The position numbers and the translations under genes are program-made. From assembly GCA_964574775.1 (NCBI GenBank), contig CAZNOS010000034.1, positions 1-8,920 on the forward strand: 8,920 bases of DNA. The letters are read 5' to 3'. The DNA comes from CABMGO01 sp964574775. GTDB taxonomy: Archaea > Nanobdellota > Nanobdellia > Pacearchaeales > GW2011-AR1. Shown piece after piece: positions 1-6,467 of the stretch. Each line of letters begins with the position of its first letter. Within the stretch, counting starts at the first letter, position 1. A model generated the notes under the pieces. The model had not been told where the DNA came from. It searched no databases and saw nothing but the letters and a program-made list of their open reading frames with translations.

Positions 1-15
1 ATTTGATAGTATTTT

Positions 16-127
<112 letters not shown>

Positions 128-157
128 CTCATATTCATTCTAGGGGTGTTGAAAATA

Positions 158-616
158 ATGGAAGAAGAAATTTTAATCAGTGCCTTTAAAGAGATAAAAA
201 AGAGTTTTCCAGAAGTCCGTTCTAGACTTGTTGGCCCTACGCAAATAAAATTTTTAATGTTAAGTGACGTGCTTTATACGGGAAATATTTTTTATTCTGG
301 GGAAATGCTAGACGAAGAATTTTCTGAACTTCAACTTGCTGGACTTCTAGCGCATGAACTTTCTCATCAAGTTAACCAATCTGAAATGAGAGACTATACA
401 AAAAGAGAAAAAATAAAACATGAAGAGAGATATAATTCCGACACAGGTTATCGAAGATTTATAGAAAGAAATGCAGACAGAACTACAGTAAGACGAGGAT
501 TTGGACAAGGATTGTATTCTCTTATGGAAAAATTTTATTTAGACCTAGATTGGAAAAGAAAATATGCAAGAGAACATTTGAGCTTAAGAGAGATTAGAAA
601 ATTAATGAAAAAATGA
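158..616 (+). CDS. Small soluble HExxH zinc metallopeptidase (M48-like)
   Basis: This 152-residue protein is predicted to be a zinc-dependent endopeptidase. It has HELSH at residues 66-70 (two zinc-ligand histidines and the catalytic Glu) and ERNAD at 103-107, matching the downstream E-x-x-A-D that supplies the third ligand in M48/HtpX-type gluzincins. Archaeal HtpX proteases have several membrane spans, but this one has none and no signal peptide, so it is probably cytoplasmic and consists of little more than the catalytic core. The frame is open upstream to a start inside the 5S gene at 89. The ATG at 158 is preferred because it clears the RNA and follows an SD-like AGGGGTG at 142-148. It lies 30 bases after the 5S gene and may be co-transcribed with it. 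Substrates are unknown. A SprT-like or other gluzincin assignment is possible. Confidence 0.8.
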   Translation: MEEEILISAFKEIKKSFPEVRSRLVGPTQIKFLMLSDVLYTGNIFYSGEMLDEEFSELQLAGLLAHELSHQVNQSEMRDYTKREKIKHEERYNSDTGYRRFIERNADRTTVRRGFGQGLYSLMEKFYLDLDWKRKYAREHLSLREIRKLMKK

Positions 617-633
617 ATTATTTTAACTAAAAA

Positions 634-1044
634 CTAGAATAAAATTCCGGTTGGTATAAATGGTTCTCTTTTTGACATTTCTTCAATTAATAAACAAACG
701 GCTTCTTGGTCGCCTAGACTTCTTCTCTCTACTGGCCTTCCTATTTCTCGCGCATGCCTAAGGCCGTACTCCATGCCGCTGCTAAAACCTAGGTCTTGAT
801 AAAACGCCGACAATTCTGCGTTCTCTCCCCAAATTAATCCAGCATCGATGCCGCGTACTCTCTCTTCTTCTATTGTATCATTTAAAATTCCGGTTTGTGT
901 GTAAAATAAATGCGATGCAAATGGGGCTTCTCCTCGCAAAATTGAATTACGAACACATAATCGCGCGTACAAAATATTTCTTCTGGTTTCAGACCAGTCT
1001 TTTCCCTTAAATGGACTTTCTATCAATACTCTTCTTGGTGCCAT
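634..1044 (-). CDS. DUF7768/DUF4406-type nucleoside deoxyribosyltransferase-like protein
   Basis: A 136-residue protein whose pattern matches small proteins of the nucleoside 2-deoxyribosyltransferase-like superfamily (DUF7768/DUF4406), common in phages and scattered in prokaryotes. Visible blocks in order are: an N-terminal strand with IESPFKG (8-14), a helix beginning with RRNILYAR (21-28), GEAPFASHLFYTQ (38-50), an ER-x(3)-GI-x(2)-GL segment (61-70), and a C-terminal GFSSGMEYGL block (86-95) followed by IGRPVERR. The fold is thought to bind nucleotides or nucleosides, but no specific reaction is established and none is assigned here. The start codon is 24 bases from the centre of a TATA box, so the mRNA is probably leaderless and independent of rpoN upstream. 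Its base composition looks somewhat richer in GC than the endonuclease gene, and the family's phage links make horizontal acquisition possible but unproven. Confidence 0.75.
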   Translation of the reverse strand: MAPRRVLIESPFKGKDWSETRRNILYARLCVRNSILRGEAPFASHLFYTQTGILNDTIEEERVRGIDAGLIWGENAELSAFYQDLGFSSGMEYGLRHAREIGRPVERRSLGDQEAVCLLIEEMSKREPFIPTGILF

Positions 1045-1063
1045 GAATAAAATTTAATTAGAA

Positions 1064-1072
1064 TATTTATAA
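1064..1072 (-). promoter_or_regulatory. TATA box for the DUF7768-like gene
   Basis: The minus strand reads TTATAAATA here. Its centre is about 24 bases upstream of the ATG at 1044, the normal TATA-to-start-site spacing in archaea, so transcription would begin at or next to the start codon and give a leaderless mRNA. Confidence 0.6.
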
Positions 1073-1102
1073 GTATTTAGAAACTCGAAAACATATATTT
1101 AA

Positions 1103-1300
1103 TTAATATTTCTTGAATTTGTTAACTAATTCTATAGAATCTGTTTGACCTAAGAAGATTGCTCTGCAGCAATATCTGTCTAATCCAAGCTCGTCAAGAA
1201 CTTTTTTTGAGTCCTCGCCCTTTGCCTTTCTTTCTTTGTATTGTTTCCACAAGTGAGCAATTGGCTTACCGCAACTGAAACAACGAATTGGAATTATAAT
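1103..1300 (-). CDS. rpoN: DNA-directed RNA polymerase subunit N (RpoN/Rpb10), ATT start
   Basis: RpoN is the small zinc-binding RNA polymerase subunit (homologue of eukaryotic Rpb10) that helps assemble the D/L/N/P platform. The 65-codon reading has IIPIRCFSCGKPIAHLW at 2-18 and LDELGLDRYCCRAIF at 35-49. The atypical zinc site C7-x2-C10 with C44-C45 is intact. Length is normal for the family. No ATG, GTG or TTG lies at or upstream of the conserved N-terminus: codon 1 is ATT, and an in-frame TAG lies three codons before it. AGGAG sits six bases upstream, so ATT at 1300 is the best start. The gene overlaps the last seven bases of the upstream endonuclease gene in a different frame. The usual archaeal neighbours (rpl13, rps9, rpoK, eno, rps2) are absent from the window. 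Identification is very secure. The start codon is inferred, and a base error at the ATG is possible. Confidence 0.93.
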   Translation of the reverse strand: MIIPIRCFSCGKPIAHLWKQYKERKAKGEDSKKVLDELGLDRYCCRAIFLGQTDSIELVNKFKKY

Positions 1301-2583
1301 TTTTGGCTCCTATGTTTGGTAAAATACCGAAAGGGATATCCCTCGTGATATAAATACCCGAAATCACATGATAATTTCAATTCTTGAAAGACTTTGGCCT
1401 TTTTTAAAGCTTTCGCTATCTCTTTTTGTGTGCAACTTGGATGTTTTGTAACATGATTTATCACCTCTTGAAATGCAAGCGGTATTTCCCCCTTCCCTGT
1501 ATATAAGAAATATAATAGCTTTTTCCTTTTGGAGTGGATTATAAACGGATAGACTTTATTAAAAAAAAGGCTTAAATTATAAATAACCATACATCCTCCG
1601 TCGTATTTTATAGAAAACCCTTCTTTTTCTAAAAATTTTGTATAAATTCTGACCCTTTCCCTGTCTTTGCAAGCAATTCTAATTGACCGATTATATAATG
1701 AAACATTGCCTTCCGCATCAAATAATCCTGCAAAAAAAGATTCCAAATTTAAAAAATATAAAAATTCTTCCAGGTTTTCATAAAGATAATTAAAAAAAGA
1801 GGTTAAAATTCCATTATTGGAATGCACCGAAAGCACCCATCCTTTTTTATCTGTCTTTAAAATATATTTTTTATCGAAGTTCACCTTCGGTTCTTCAATT
1901 AGTTCGGAAAAATATAAAATTCTTTCCACATTCTGATGAATTTCTTTTAAAAAATCTTCGGTGAAAGATAGAAGTGCGTCGTCTTGATTAACTACCCCAA
2001 ATCTTTTTCCACCCGCACTATCTCCGCACCAAAGTCCGAAGAAATATGAAAATCTTTTATCTAGTATGAATTTTTCAGGTATTTGTACTTCAAATCTTTT
2101 ACTTTCTTTTTTAGCAAAATTATTATAAGTAATATATAAAAATGACTCTTTGGATAAAAATGTAGACTTTCTAAATCCGGAATCTAGTATATGATGATAT
2201 ACCTTAAACCATTGTAGAAAATTTAATTCACCGTCAATTATCAAATTTTTTACCCGCGGAAGTAAACTTCGCATATTCCTTAATTTTTTAATTCTTTTTA
2301 CCCTACCATCTCCCAAATTTAATCCGACTAGTTCTTTTTTTGATAAGACCTCTAAAGTATTCTTGGAGAGTTCCGACTCAGAAAGAAAACCCAAGTTAAT
2401 TAGTTTAATTAAAATATCTTGCTTAACAAGACAAAAATACAAATTTTTATAACCCCGAATAGACGAGGCTGGAATTTTAAGAATTTTCTCAGCACTTATT
2501 GATCCCCCATATTTAATTACCACTTTTTCAAACAGATTTCTTTGAAAAGAGGGTGTTAATCTTATCAGGCAATCCCTTATCAT
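1294..2583 (-). CDS. Free-standing LAGLIDADG homing-endonuclease-like protein with DNA-binding ends
   Basis: This 429-residue protein carries two LAGLIDADG-type motifs. P1 is FFGLWCGD at 181-188 (acidic D188) and P2 is FFAGLFDAEG at 283-292 (acidic E291). Both candidate metal-binding acids are present, so it may still cut DNA. The N-terminal region has an HTH-like stretch (about 17-50). The C-terminal 60 residues look like a winged helix: TQKEIAKALK at 385-394 as the helix-turn-helix, then an aromatic hairpin ending at about 422. There are no intein splicing motifs and no split host gene, so it is free-standing. A TATA box about 25 bases upstream of the ATG implies a leaderless mRNA. Its stop codon overlaps the start of rpoN, which is probably on the same transcript. 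The gene is AT-rich. It could instead be a domesticated regulator, as WhiA is in actinobacteria. The family call is solid; activity and target are unknown. Confidence 0.85.
   Translation of the reverse strand: MIRDCLIRLTPSFQRNLFEKVVIKYGGSISAEKILKIPASSIRGYKNLYFCLVKQDILIKLINLGFLSESELSKNTLEVLSKKELVGLNLGDGRVKRIKKLRNMRSLLPRVKNLIIDGELNFLQWFKVYHHILDSGFRKSTFLSKESFLYITYNNFAKKESKRFEVQIPEKFILDKRFSYFFGLWCGDSAGGKRFGVVNQDDALLSFTEDFLKEIHQNVERILYFSELIEEPKVNFDKKYILKTDKKGWVLSVHSNNGILTSFFNYLYENLEEFLYFLNLESFFAGLFDAEGNVSLYNRSIRIACKDRERVRIYTKFLEKEGFSIKYDGGCMVIYNLSLFFNKVYPFIIHSKRKKLLYFLYTGKGEIPLAFQEVINHVTKHPSCTQKEIAKALKKAKVFQELKLSCDFGYLYHEGYPFRYFTKHRSQKL
1307..1311 (-). promoter_or_regulatory. Shine-Dalgarno site for rpoN inside the endonuclease gene
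   Basis: AGGAG on the minus strand, complementary to the archaeal 16S 3' end, lies six bases before the ATT codon of rpoN. It is formed by the AGG-AGC codons at the end of the homing-endonuclease-like gene. It decides the rpoN start and implies termination-reinitiation or direct internal initiation. Confidence 0.65.
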
Positions 2584-2603
2584 GATAGTTTATATTTTTC
2601 TAA

Positions 2604-2611
2604 TTTAAATA
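2604..2611 (-). promoter_or_regulatory. TATA box for the endonuclease-rpoN transcript
   Basis: The minus strand reads TATTTAAA, preceded by purine-rich AAAG as a possible BRE. Its centre is about 25 bases from the ATG at 2583, consistent with a leaderless mRNA. Confidence 0.55.
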
Positions 2612-2661
2612 CTTTACCATTTGAGATTCTCTTATATGTATAATCACTTAAAAGACGAGCA

Positions 2662-2669
2662 TTTTTAAA
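2662..2669 (+). promoter_or_regulatory. TATA box for the ABC transporter operon
   Basis: TTTTTAAA is centred about 25 bases upstream of the ATG at 2691, again implying a leaderless first gene. It lies back to back with the endonuclease TATA box, and the two divergent starts are only 107 bases apart. Confidence 0.5.
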
Positions 2670-2690
2670 GGTTTTGATATTCATTTTTTT

Positions 2691-3389
2691 ATGAAAAAGG
2701 GTGATTTGATTATTCAACTTAAAGACGTTCATAAAATTTATGACATGGGCGCGTCTAAGGTTCACGCCCTAGATAGTTTAGATTTAAAAATTCACCAAGG
2801 AGAGTTCGTCGCTATAATGGGTCCATCTGGTTCTGGAAAATCTACTGCGATGAATCTTGTTGGAAGTTTAGATATTCCGACGAAGGGTGCAATATATCTT
2901 GACCGCCATAATATAGCAGATTTACATGAATCTGATTTGGCGCAAATAAGAGGAAGAAAAATTGGTTTTATTTTTCAGCAGTTTAATTTAATTCCGAACT
3001 TAACCGCGAAGGAAAATGTAATGCTTCCAATGTTGTTTCAGGGAGTTTCATTTGAAGAACGACAAAAAAAGGCGGAAGAGCTTTTAAATTTAGTAGAGCT
3101 TAGCGACAGAATGGATCACTATCCAAATCAGCTTTCTGGTGGACAGCAACAAAGAGTTGCAATTGCCAGAGCTCTTTCAAATGATCCGGAGGTCATTCTA
3201 GCTGATGAACCTACTGGAAATTTGGATACAAAAACTGGAGAGATAGTTATGAAATTCTTAAATGAATTAAACAAAAATGGAAAAACCATTATTATGGTCA
3301 CGCATTCGCCGGAGTTAGCACAGAAACATGCACAAATTGTTTATTGGATTAAGGATGGCAAACTCGAAAAAACAATTAAGAGGAAATAA
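2691..3389 (+). CDS. MacB/LolD-type ABC transporter ATP-binding protein
   Basis: This 232-residue ATPase would power the two permeases encoded downstream, working at the cytoplasmic face of the membrane. All nucleotide-binding motifs are intact: Walker A GPSGSGKST (44-52), Q-loop around Q96-Q97, signature LSGGQQQ (148-154), Walker B VILADE (168-173) and H-loop H205. The sequence around the signature and Walker B (QRVAIARAL, ADEPTGNLD) is typical of the MacB/LolD/FtsE group, whose members drive mechanotransmission-type or export systems rather than solute import. Length is standard. It is first in a four-gene operon, and its TAA shares one base with the ATG of the deacetylase gene. The transported or extracted substrate cannot be told from the sequence. 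The lolD/macB symbol is withheld because Gram-negative lipoprotein trafficking does not apply to archaea. Confidence 0.95.
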   Translation: MKKGDLIIQLKDVHKIYDMGASKVHALDSLDLKIHQGEFVAIMGPSGSGKSTAMNLVGSLDIPTKGAIYLDRHNIADLHESDLAQIRGRKIGFIFQQFNLIPNLTAKENVMLPMLFQGVSFEERQKKAEELLNLVELSDRMDHYPNQLSGGQQQRVAIARALSNDPEVILADEPTGNLDTKTGEIVMKFLNELNKNGKTIIMVTHSPELAQKHAQIVYWIKDGKLEKTIKRK

Positions 3390-3994
3390 TGACGCTTGTT
3401 TACTTTCATGGGGATAGGACGAGAAAAGAAATTGCATTAACTTTTGATGATGGTCCATGTGAACAAACAAAAGAAATTCTAAAGATTTTAAAAGAAGAAG
3501 AAATTCCTGCGACTTTTTTTATATGTGGAAAGAAGATACAGAATAACAGGCGTGTAATTAAACAAATGATTAAGCAGGGGTGCGAGATTGGAAATCATAC
3601 ATTCAATCATATTTCTGTGTGGTTTAAATCAAAAGAACGCTTTGGGAATGAAATTAAAAAAACGGACGATGAATTAAAGAAATTAAAAATTAAAACAAAC
3701 CTGTTTAGACCGCCCTACTGTAGATTCGGATTCGGATTTTTAGTTAATTTAAAAAAATTGAATAAGAAAATTATTATCGGAGATGTTATCTCCGGAGACT
3801 GGAAAAAAATATCCGTACAAAAAAAGATTGAAACTATTCTGAGAAAAACAAGGAATGGGTCTATTATTATTCTTCATGATTATCTAGAGGACATTGGAGA
3901 AAATAGAGACATTATTGATATTATTTTACCCGTGATCTTGGAATTGAAACGGCGTGGTTTTAAATTTAAAAAAGTATCGGAGATAATCGGATGA
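3389..3994 (+). CDS. NodB-type polysaccharide deacetylase (CE4)
   Basis: A 201-residue protein predicted to remove N- or O-acetyl groups from glycans by metal-assisted hydrolysis. The five CE4 motifs are visible: TFDDGP (18-23, catalytic base D20 and metal ligand D21), H70-x3-H74 in HTFNH, RPPY (107-110), an S-G-D-W block at 135-138 with D132 nearby, and ILHD (171-174, catalytic H173). It is a bare catalytic domain, with no signal peptide, membrane anchor or carbohydrate-binding module. It would therefore act in the cytoplasm, perhaps on a lipid- or nucleotide-linked sugar before export, unless it is delivered by another route. It starts on the last base of the ATPase stop codon behind GAGG at 3380-3383 and ends in a 4-base ATGA overlap with the first permease, so it is translationally locked into the transporter operon. 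Its specificity is not deducible. Confidence 0.9.
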   Translation: MTLVYFHGDRTRKEIALTFDDGPCEQTKEILKILKEEEIPATFFICGKKIQNNRRVIKQMIKQGCEIGNHTFNHISVWFKSKERFGNEIKKTDDELKKLKIKTNLFRPPYCRFGFGFLVNLKKLNKKIIIGDVISGDWKKISVQKKIETILRKTRNGSIIILHDYLEDIGENRDIIDIILPVILELKRRGFKFKKVSEIIG

Positions 3995-5211
3995 GAGCAG
4001 AATATTTTTCTCTTGCAGTAAGAAATTTAAGAAGACGAGGAATTAGAAGTTGGTTAACCTTACTTGGCGTTGTTGTTGGAATTATCGCTGTTGTTTCTTT
4101 AATATCTTTAGGAGATGGACTGAAGCTCGCCGTAAACTCTCAATTTGGAATAAGTTCTATAGAGATAATAACTGTTCAGGCTGGGGGTATGAGTGGGTAT
4201 GGGCCGCCAGGTTCTGGTGTAGTTAATCCGCTTACAGAGAGCGATGCTGAAGCTATTGAAAAATTGGATAAGGTACAATACACAATACCCAGAAGAATTG
4301 AAACGTTTGGAATAGAGCATAATAATAAGTTAATTATTGGCTATGGAACCGATGTTCCCAATGGTGAAAAAGAAAAGGCGATGTATGAAACACTGGATGT
4401 AGAGGTATTAAGCGGAAGACTGCTACAAGATGGCGACACAAACAAAGTAGTAATTGGTTACGATATGGCTAATCCAGATAAAAATGGATTTGATAAAGCA
4501 ATTGCAGTTGGGGATAGTATTTCCATTCATGAAAAAGACTATCGTGTCGTTGGGATATTAAAAAAGAAAGGAAGTTTTATTTTGGATAAAATTATTTTAA
4601 TGAAAACTGATGAGATGAAAAATCTACTGGATTTAGGAGAAGACGTCGACATTATTGCGGTTAAAGTAATTAGTAAAGATCTCGTGACTCAAGCAAAAGA
4701 GGATATTGAAAAACTTCTTAGAAACAGAAGAGATGTTAAGATTGGACAGGAGGACTTTGAAGTCTCTACGCCAGAAGCCGCGCTATCTACTGTAAATTCT
4801 ATTTTAACGGGAGTCCAAATATTTATTGCACTTATTGCGTCTATTTCTATTTTTATAGGCGCAGTTGGAATTGTTAATACGATGACAACTTCTGTCCTTG
4901 AAAGAACTAAGGAAATTGGAATTATGAAAGCAATCGGTGCAAAAAACTCAGACATATTCTTTCAGTTTTTTATTGAGGCTGGAATGCTTGGAATGGTTGG
5001 TGGTCTTATTGGGGTTTCGTTCGGATTACTTATTGGTTTTGTGGGAATACAGGGAATTAATGCATTTATTGGATCTCAAAATCCTTTCGAAATTAGTTGG
5101 GCCCTTGTAACGATTACGTTGGTAGGAAGTTTTCTAATTGGATCTGTTGCTGGAATCGCACCCGCAATGAAAGCTGCAAACATGAATCCAGTGGAGGCGT
5201 TGAGAAAATGA
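3991..5211 (+). CDS. MacB/FtsX-type ABC transporter permease, first paralogue
   Basis: A 406-residue membrane protein of the type VII ABC (MacB/FtsX/LolE) topology: one N-terminal membrane span (about 21-43), a large external domain (about 44-272, matching the MacB periplasmic core), then three spans (about 274-297, 331-355 and 371-392). The loop after span 2, SVLERTKEIG with KAIGAKNSDI (301-322), and the C-terminal PAMKAANMNPVEAL are hallmarks of the family; the former is expected to contact the ATPase. A glycine-rich stretch at 65-76 lies early in the external domain. Its ATG overlaps the deacetylase stop (ATGA), and its own stop overlaps the next permease start in the same way. It probably forms a heterodimer with the second permease, giving the two half-transporters that one ATPase dimer would drive. 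The substrate is unknown. Confidence 0.92.
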   Translation: MRAEYFSLAVRNLRRRGIRSWLTLLGVVVGIIAVVSLISLGDGLKLAVNSQFGISSIEIITVQAGGMSGYGPPGSGVVNPLTESDAEAIEKLDKVQYTIPRRIETFGIEHNNKLIIGYGTDVPNGEKEKAMYETLDVEVLSGRLLQDGDTNKVVIGYDMANPDKNGFDKAIAVGDSISIHEKDYRVVGILKKKGSFILDKIILMKTDEMKNLLDLGEDVDIIAVKVISKDLVTQAKEDIEKLLRNRRDVKIGQEDFEVSTPEAALSTVNSILTGVQIFIALIASISIFIGAVGIVNTMTTSVLERTKEIGIMKAIGAKNSDIFFQFFIEAGMLGMVGGLIGVSFGLLIGFVGIQGINAFIGSQNPFEISWALVTITLVGSFLIGSVAGIAPAMKAANMNPVEALRK

Positions 5212-6413
5212 TAAGCAAAGAGGGAATAAAATATTCTTTGAAAAATATACAACACAGGAAGACAAGAAGCGCGCTAACTATTTTTTCTATATTCGTCGGC
5301 ATTACAACTATTTTTATTTTTATTAGTTTTGGGTGGGGATTATATGACTACGTTGACTCCTTTACAACTGGAACATCTGCCGATAAGATAACCATTTCAC
5401 CGAAGGGGCTTGCCGCTCCAGGCATAGATGATTCCATTTCGTTTTCTGAAAATGACTTGAGCGCTATTGAAAGAAGTGCAGGTGTGAAAGAGGTTGAGGG
5501 AATGTATACGTCTGTGGTTGAGATAGAAAAGAATGACGTCTTAAAATATGTAATGATTATGTCGATTGATCCAAAGAAAAAATTAATGATTGAATTATCT
5601 AGCATGAAGATATCTAGAGGAAGAGAGTTGCAGTATGGAGACGCTAGAAAGGTTGTTTTGGGATACAACTATTTACTAGAAGATAAGATATTTCCAAGAA
5701 AGTTAGATATTAATGATAAGATAACTTTAAACGGTGAAGAATTTAGGGTTGTTGGTTTCTATGACAAGATTGGAAATCCGCAAGATGACTCAAATGTCTA
5801 TGTACTTCCAGACACGATGAAAATAATTTTTCCAGATTTAGCTGGATACGCTATGATTATCGCCAGGGTAGATATCTCCAATATGAATTCCACTATCGCT
5901 AATGTCGAGCGTGGATTAAGATCTTCTAGAGATGTTAAAAAGGGAAGAGAGGATTTTTATGTTGCATCGTTTGATGATTTAATTGCTAGCTACACTTCTG
6001 CTCTAGATATTGTAATTGGATTCATAATTTTGATCGCACTCATTTCGGTTTTGGTTTCTGCAATAAATACTGCAAACACAATGATTACTTCGGTTTTAGA
6101 GAGGACTAAGGAGATTGGAGTACTGAAGGCAATAGGCGCAAAGAACTCGGAAATATTTAACATATTTTTATTTGAATCTGGGTTTTTGGGGGCCGTGGCT
6201 GGCGCACTTGGCGTTCTCGCTGGATTTGGCATAACATACGTAATGGGGGAAATACTCGACAACCTTGGTTGGGGATTTTTGAGTCCGCACTATTCGATAA
6301 CACTATTCTTGGGGTGCGTTGTTTTTGCGACGGTAACTGGCGCATTCTCCGGTGTTGTACCTGCGATGAATGCTTCGAAAACAAATATAGTAGAGGCATT
6401 AAGATATGAATAA
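5208..6413 (+). CDS. MacB/FtsX-type ABC transporter permease, second paralogue
   Basis: A 401-residue paralogue of the preceding permease with the same plan: span 1 (about 21-42), external domain (about 43-265), and spans 2-4 (about 267-289, 325-347, 363-384). It repeats the coupling segment TSVLERTKEIG plus KAIGAKNSEI (294-316) and the C-terminal PAMNASKTNIVEAL. The N-terminal and external domains have diverged strongly from the first copy, so this is an old duplication with room for different ligands. The frame is open further left, but the ATG at 5208 is chosen because it makes a 4-base ATGA overlap with the first permease, follows GGAGG at 5193-5197, and places the conserved basic N-terminus before span 1. 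No membrane-fusion protein or outer-membrane channel accompanies it, as expected for an archaeon. Confidence 0.93.
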   Translation: MISKEGIKYSLKNIQHRKTRSALTIFSIFVGITTIFIFISFGWGLYDYVDSFTTGTSADKITISPKGLAAPGIDDSISFSENDLSAIERSAGVKEVEGMYTSVVEIEKNDVLKYVMIMSIDPKKKLMIELSSMKISRGRELQYGDARKVVLGYNYLLEDKIFPRKLDINDKITLNGEEFRVVGFYDKIGNPQDDSNVYVLPDTMKIIFPDLAGYAMIIARVDISNMNSTIANVERGLRSSRDVKKGREDFYVASFDDLIASYTSALDIVIGFIILIALISVLVSAINTANTMITSVLERTKEIGVLKAIGAKNSEIFNIFLFESGFLGAVAGALGVLAGFGITYVMGEILDNLGWGFLSPHYSITLFLGCVVFATVTGAFSGVVPAMNASKTNIVEALRYE

Positions 6414-6467
6414 AAATCTAATCATAAATAAAAATTATCTTGTTGTTAATTGTATCTTTTAGAAGAA

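Noticed and set aside
128..157. tRNA gene following the 5S rRNA.
   Set aside because: The 30-base gap is too short for a tRNA and lacks T-loop or anticodon-stem patterns.
1294..2583. Intein or group I intron endonuclease interrupting rpoN.
   Set aside because: RpoN is intact in one piece downstream, no N-terminal exon is seen upstream, and there are no intein splice-junction residues such as an initial Cys or a His-Asn end.
2580..2684. A 34-codon minus-strand ORF ending in an ATGA overlap with the endonuclease start.
   Set aside because: It covers both divergent TATA boxes, has low-complexity Lys-rich content and no recognisable motif. The endonuclease has its own well-placed TATA box inside it, so the ORF is probably chance.
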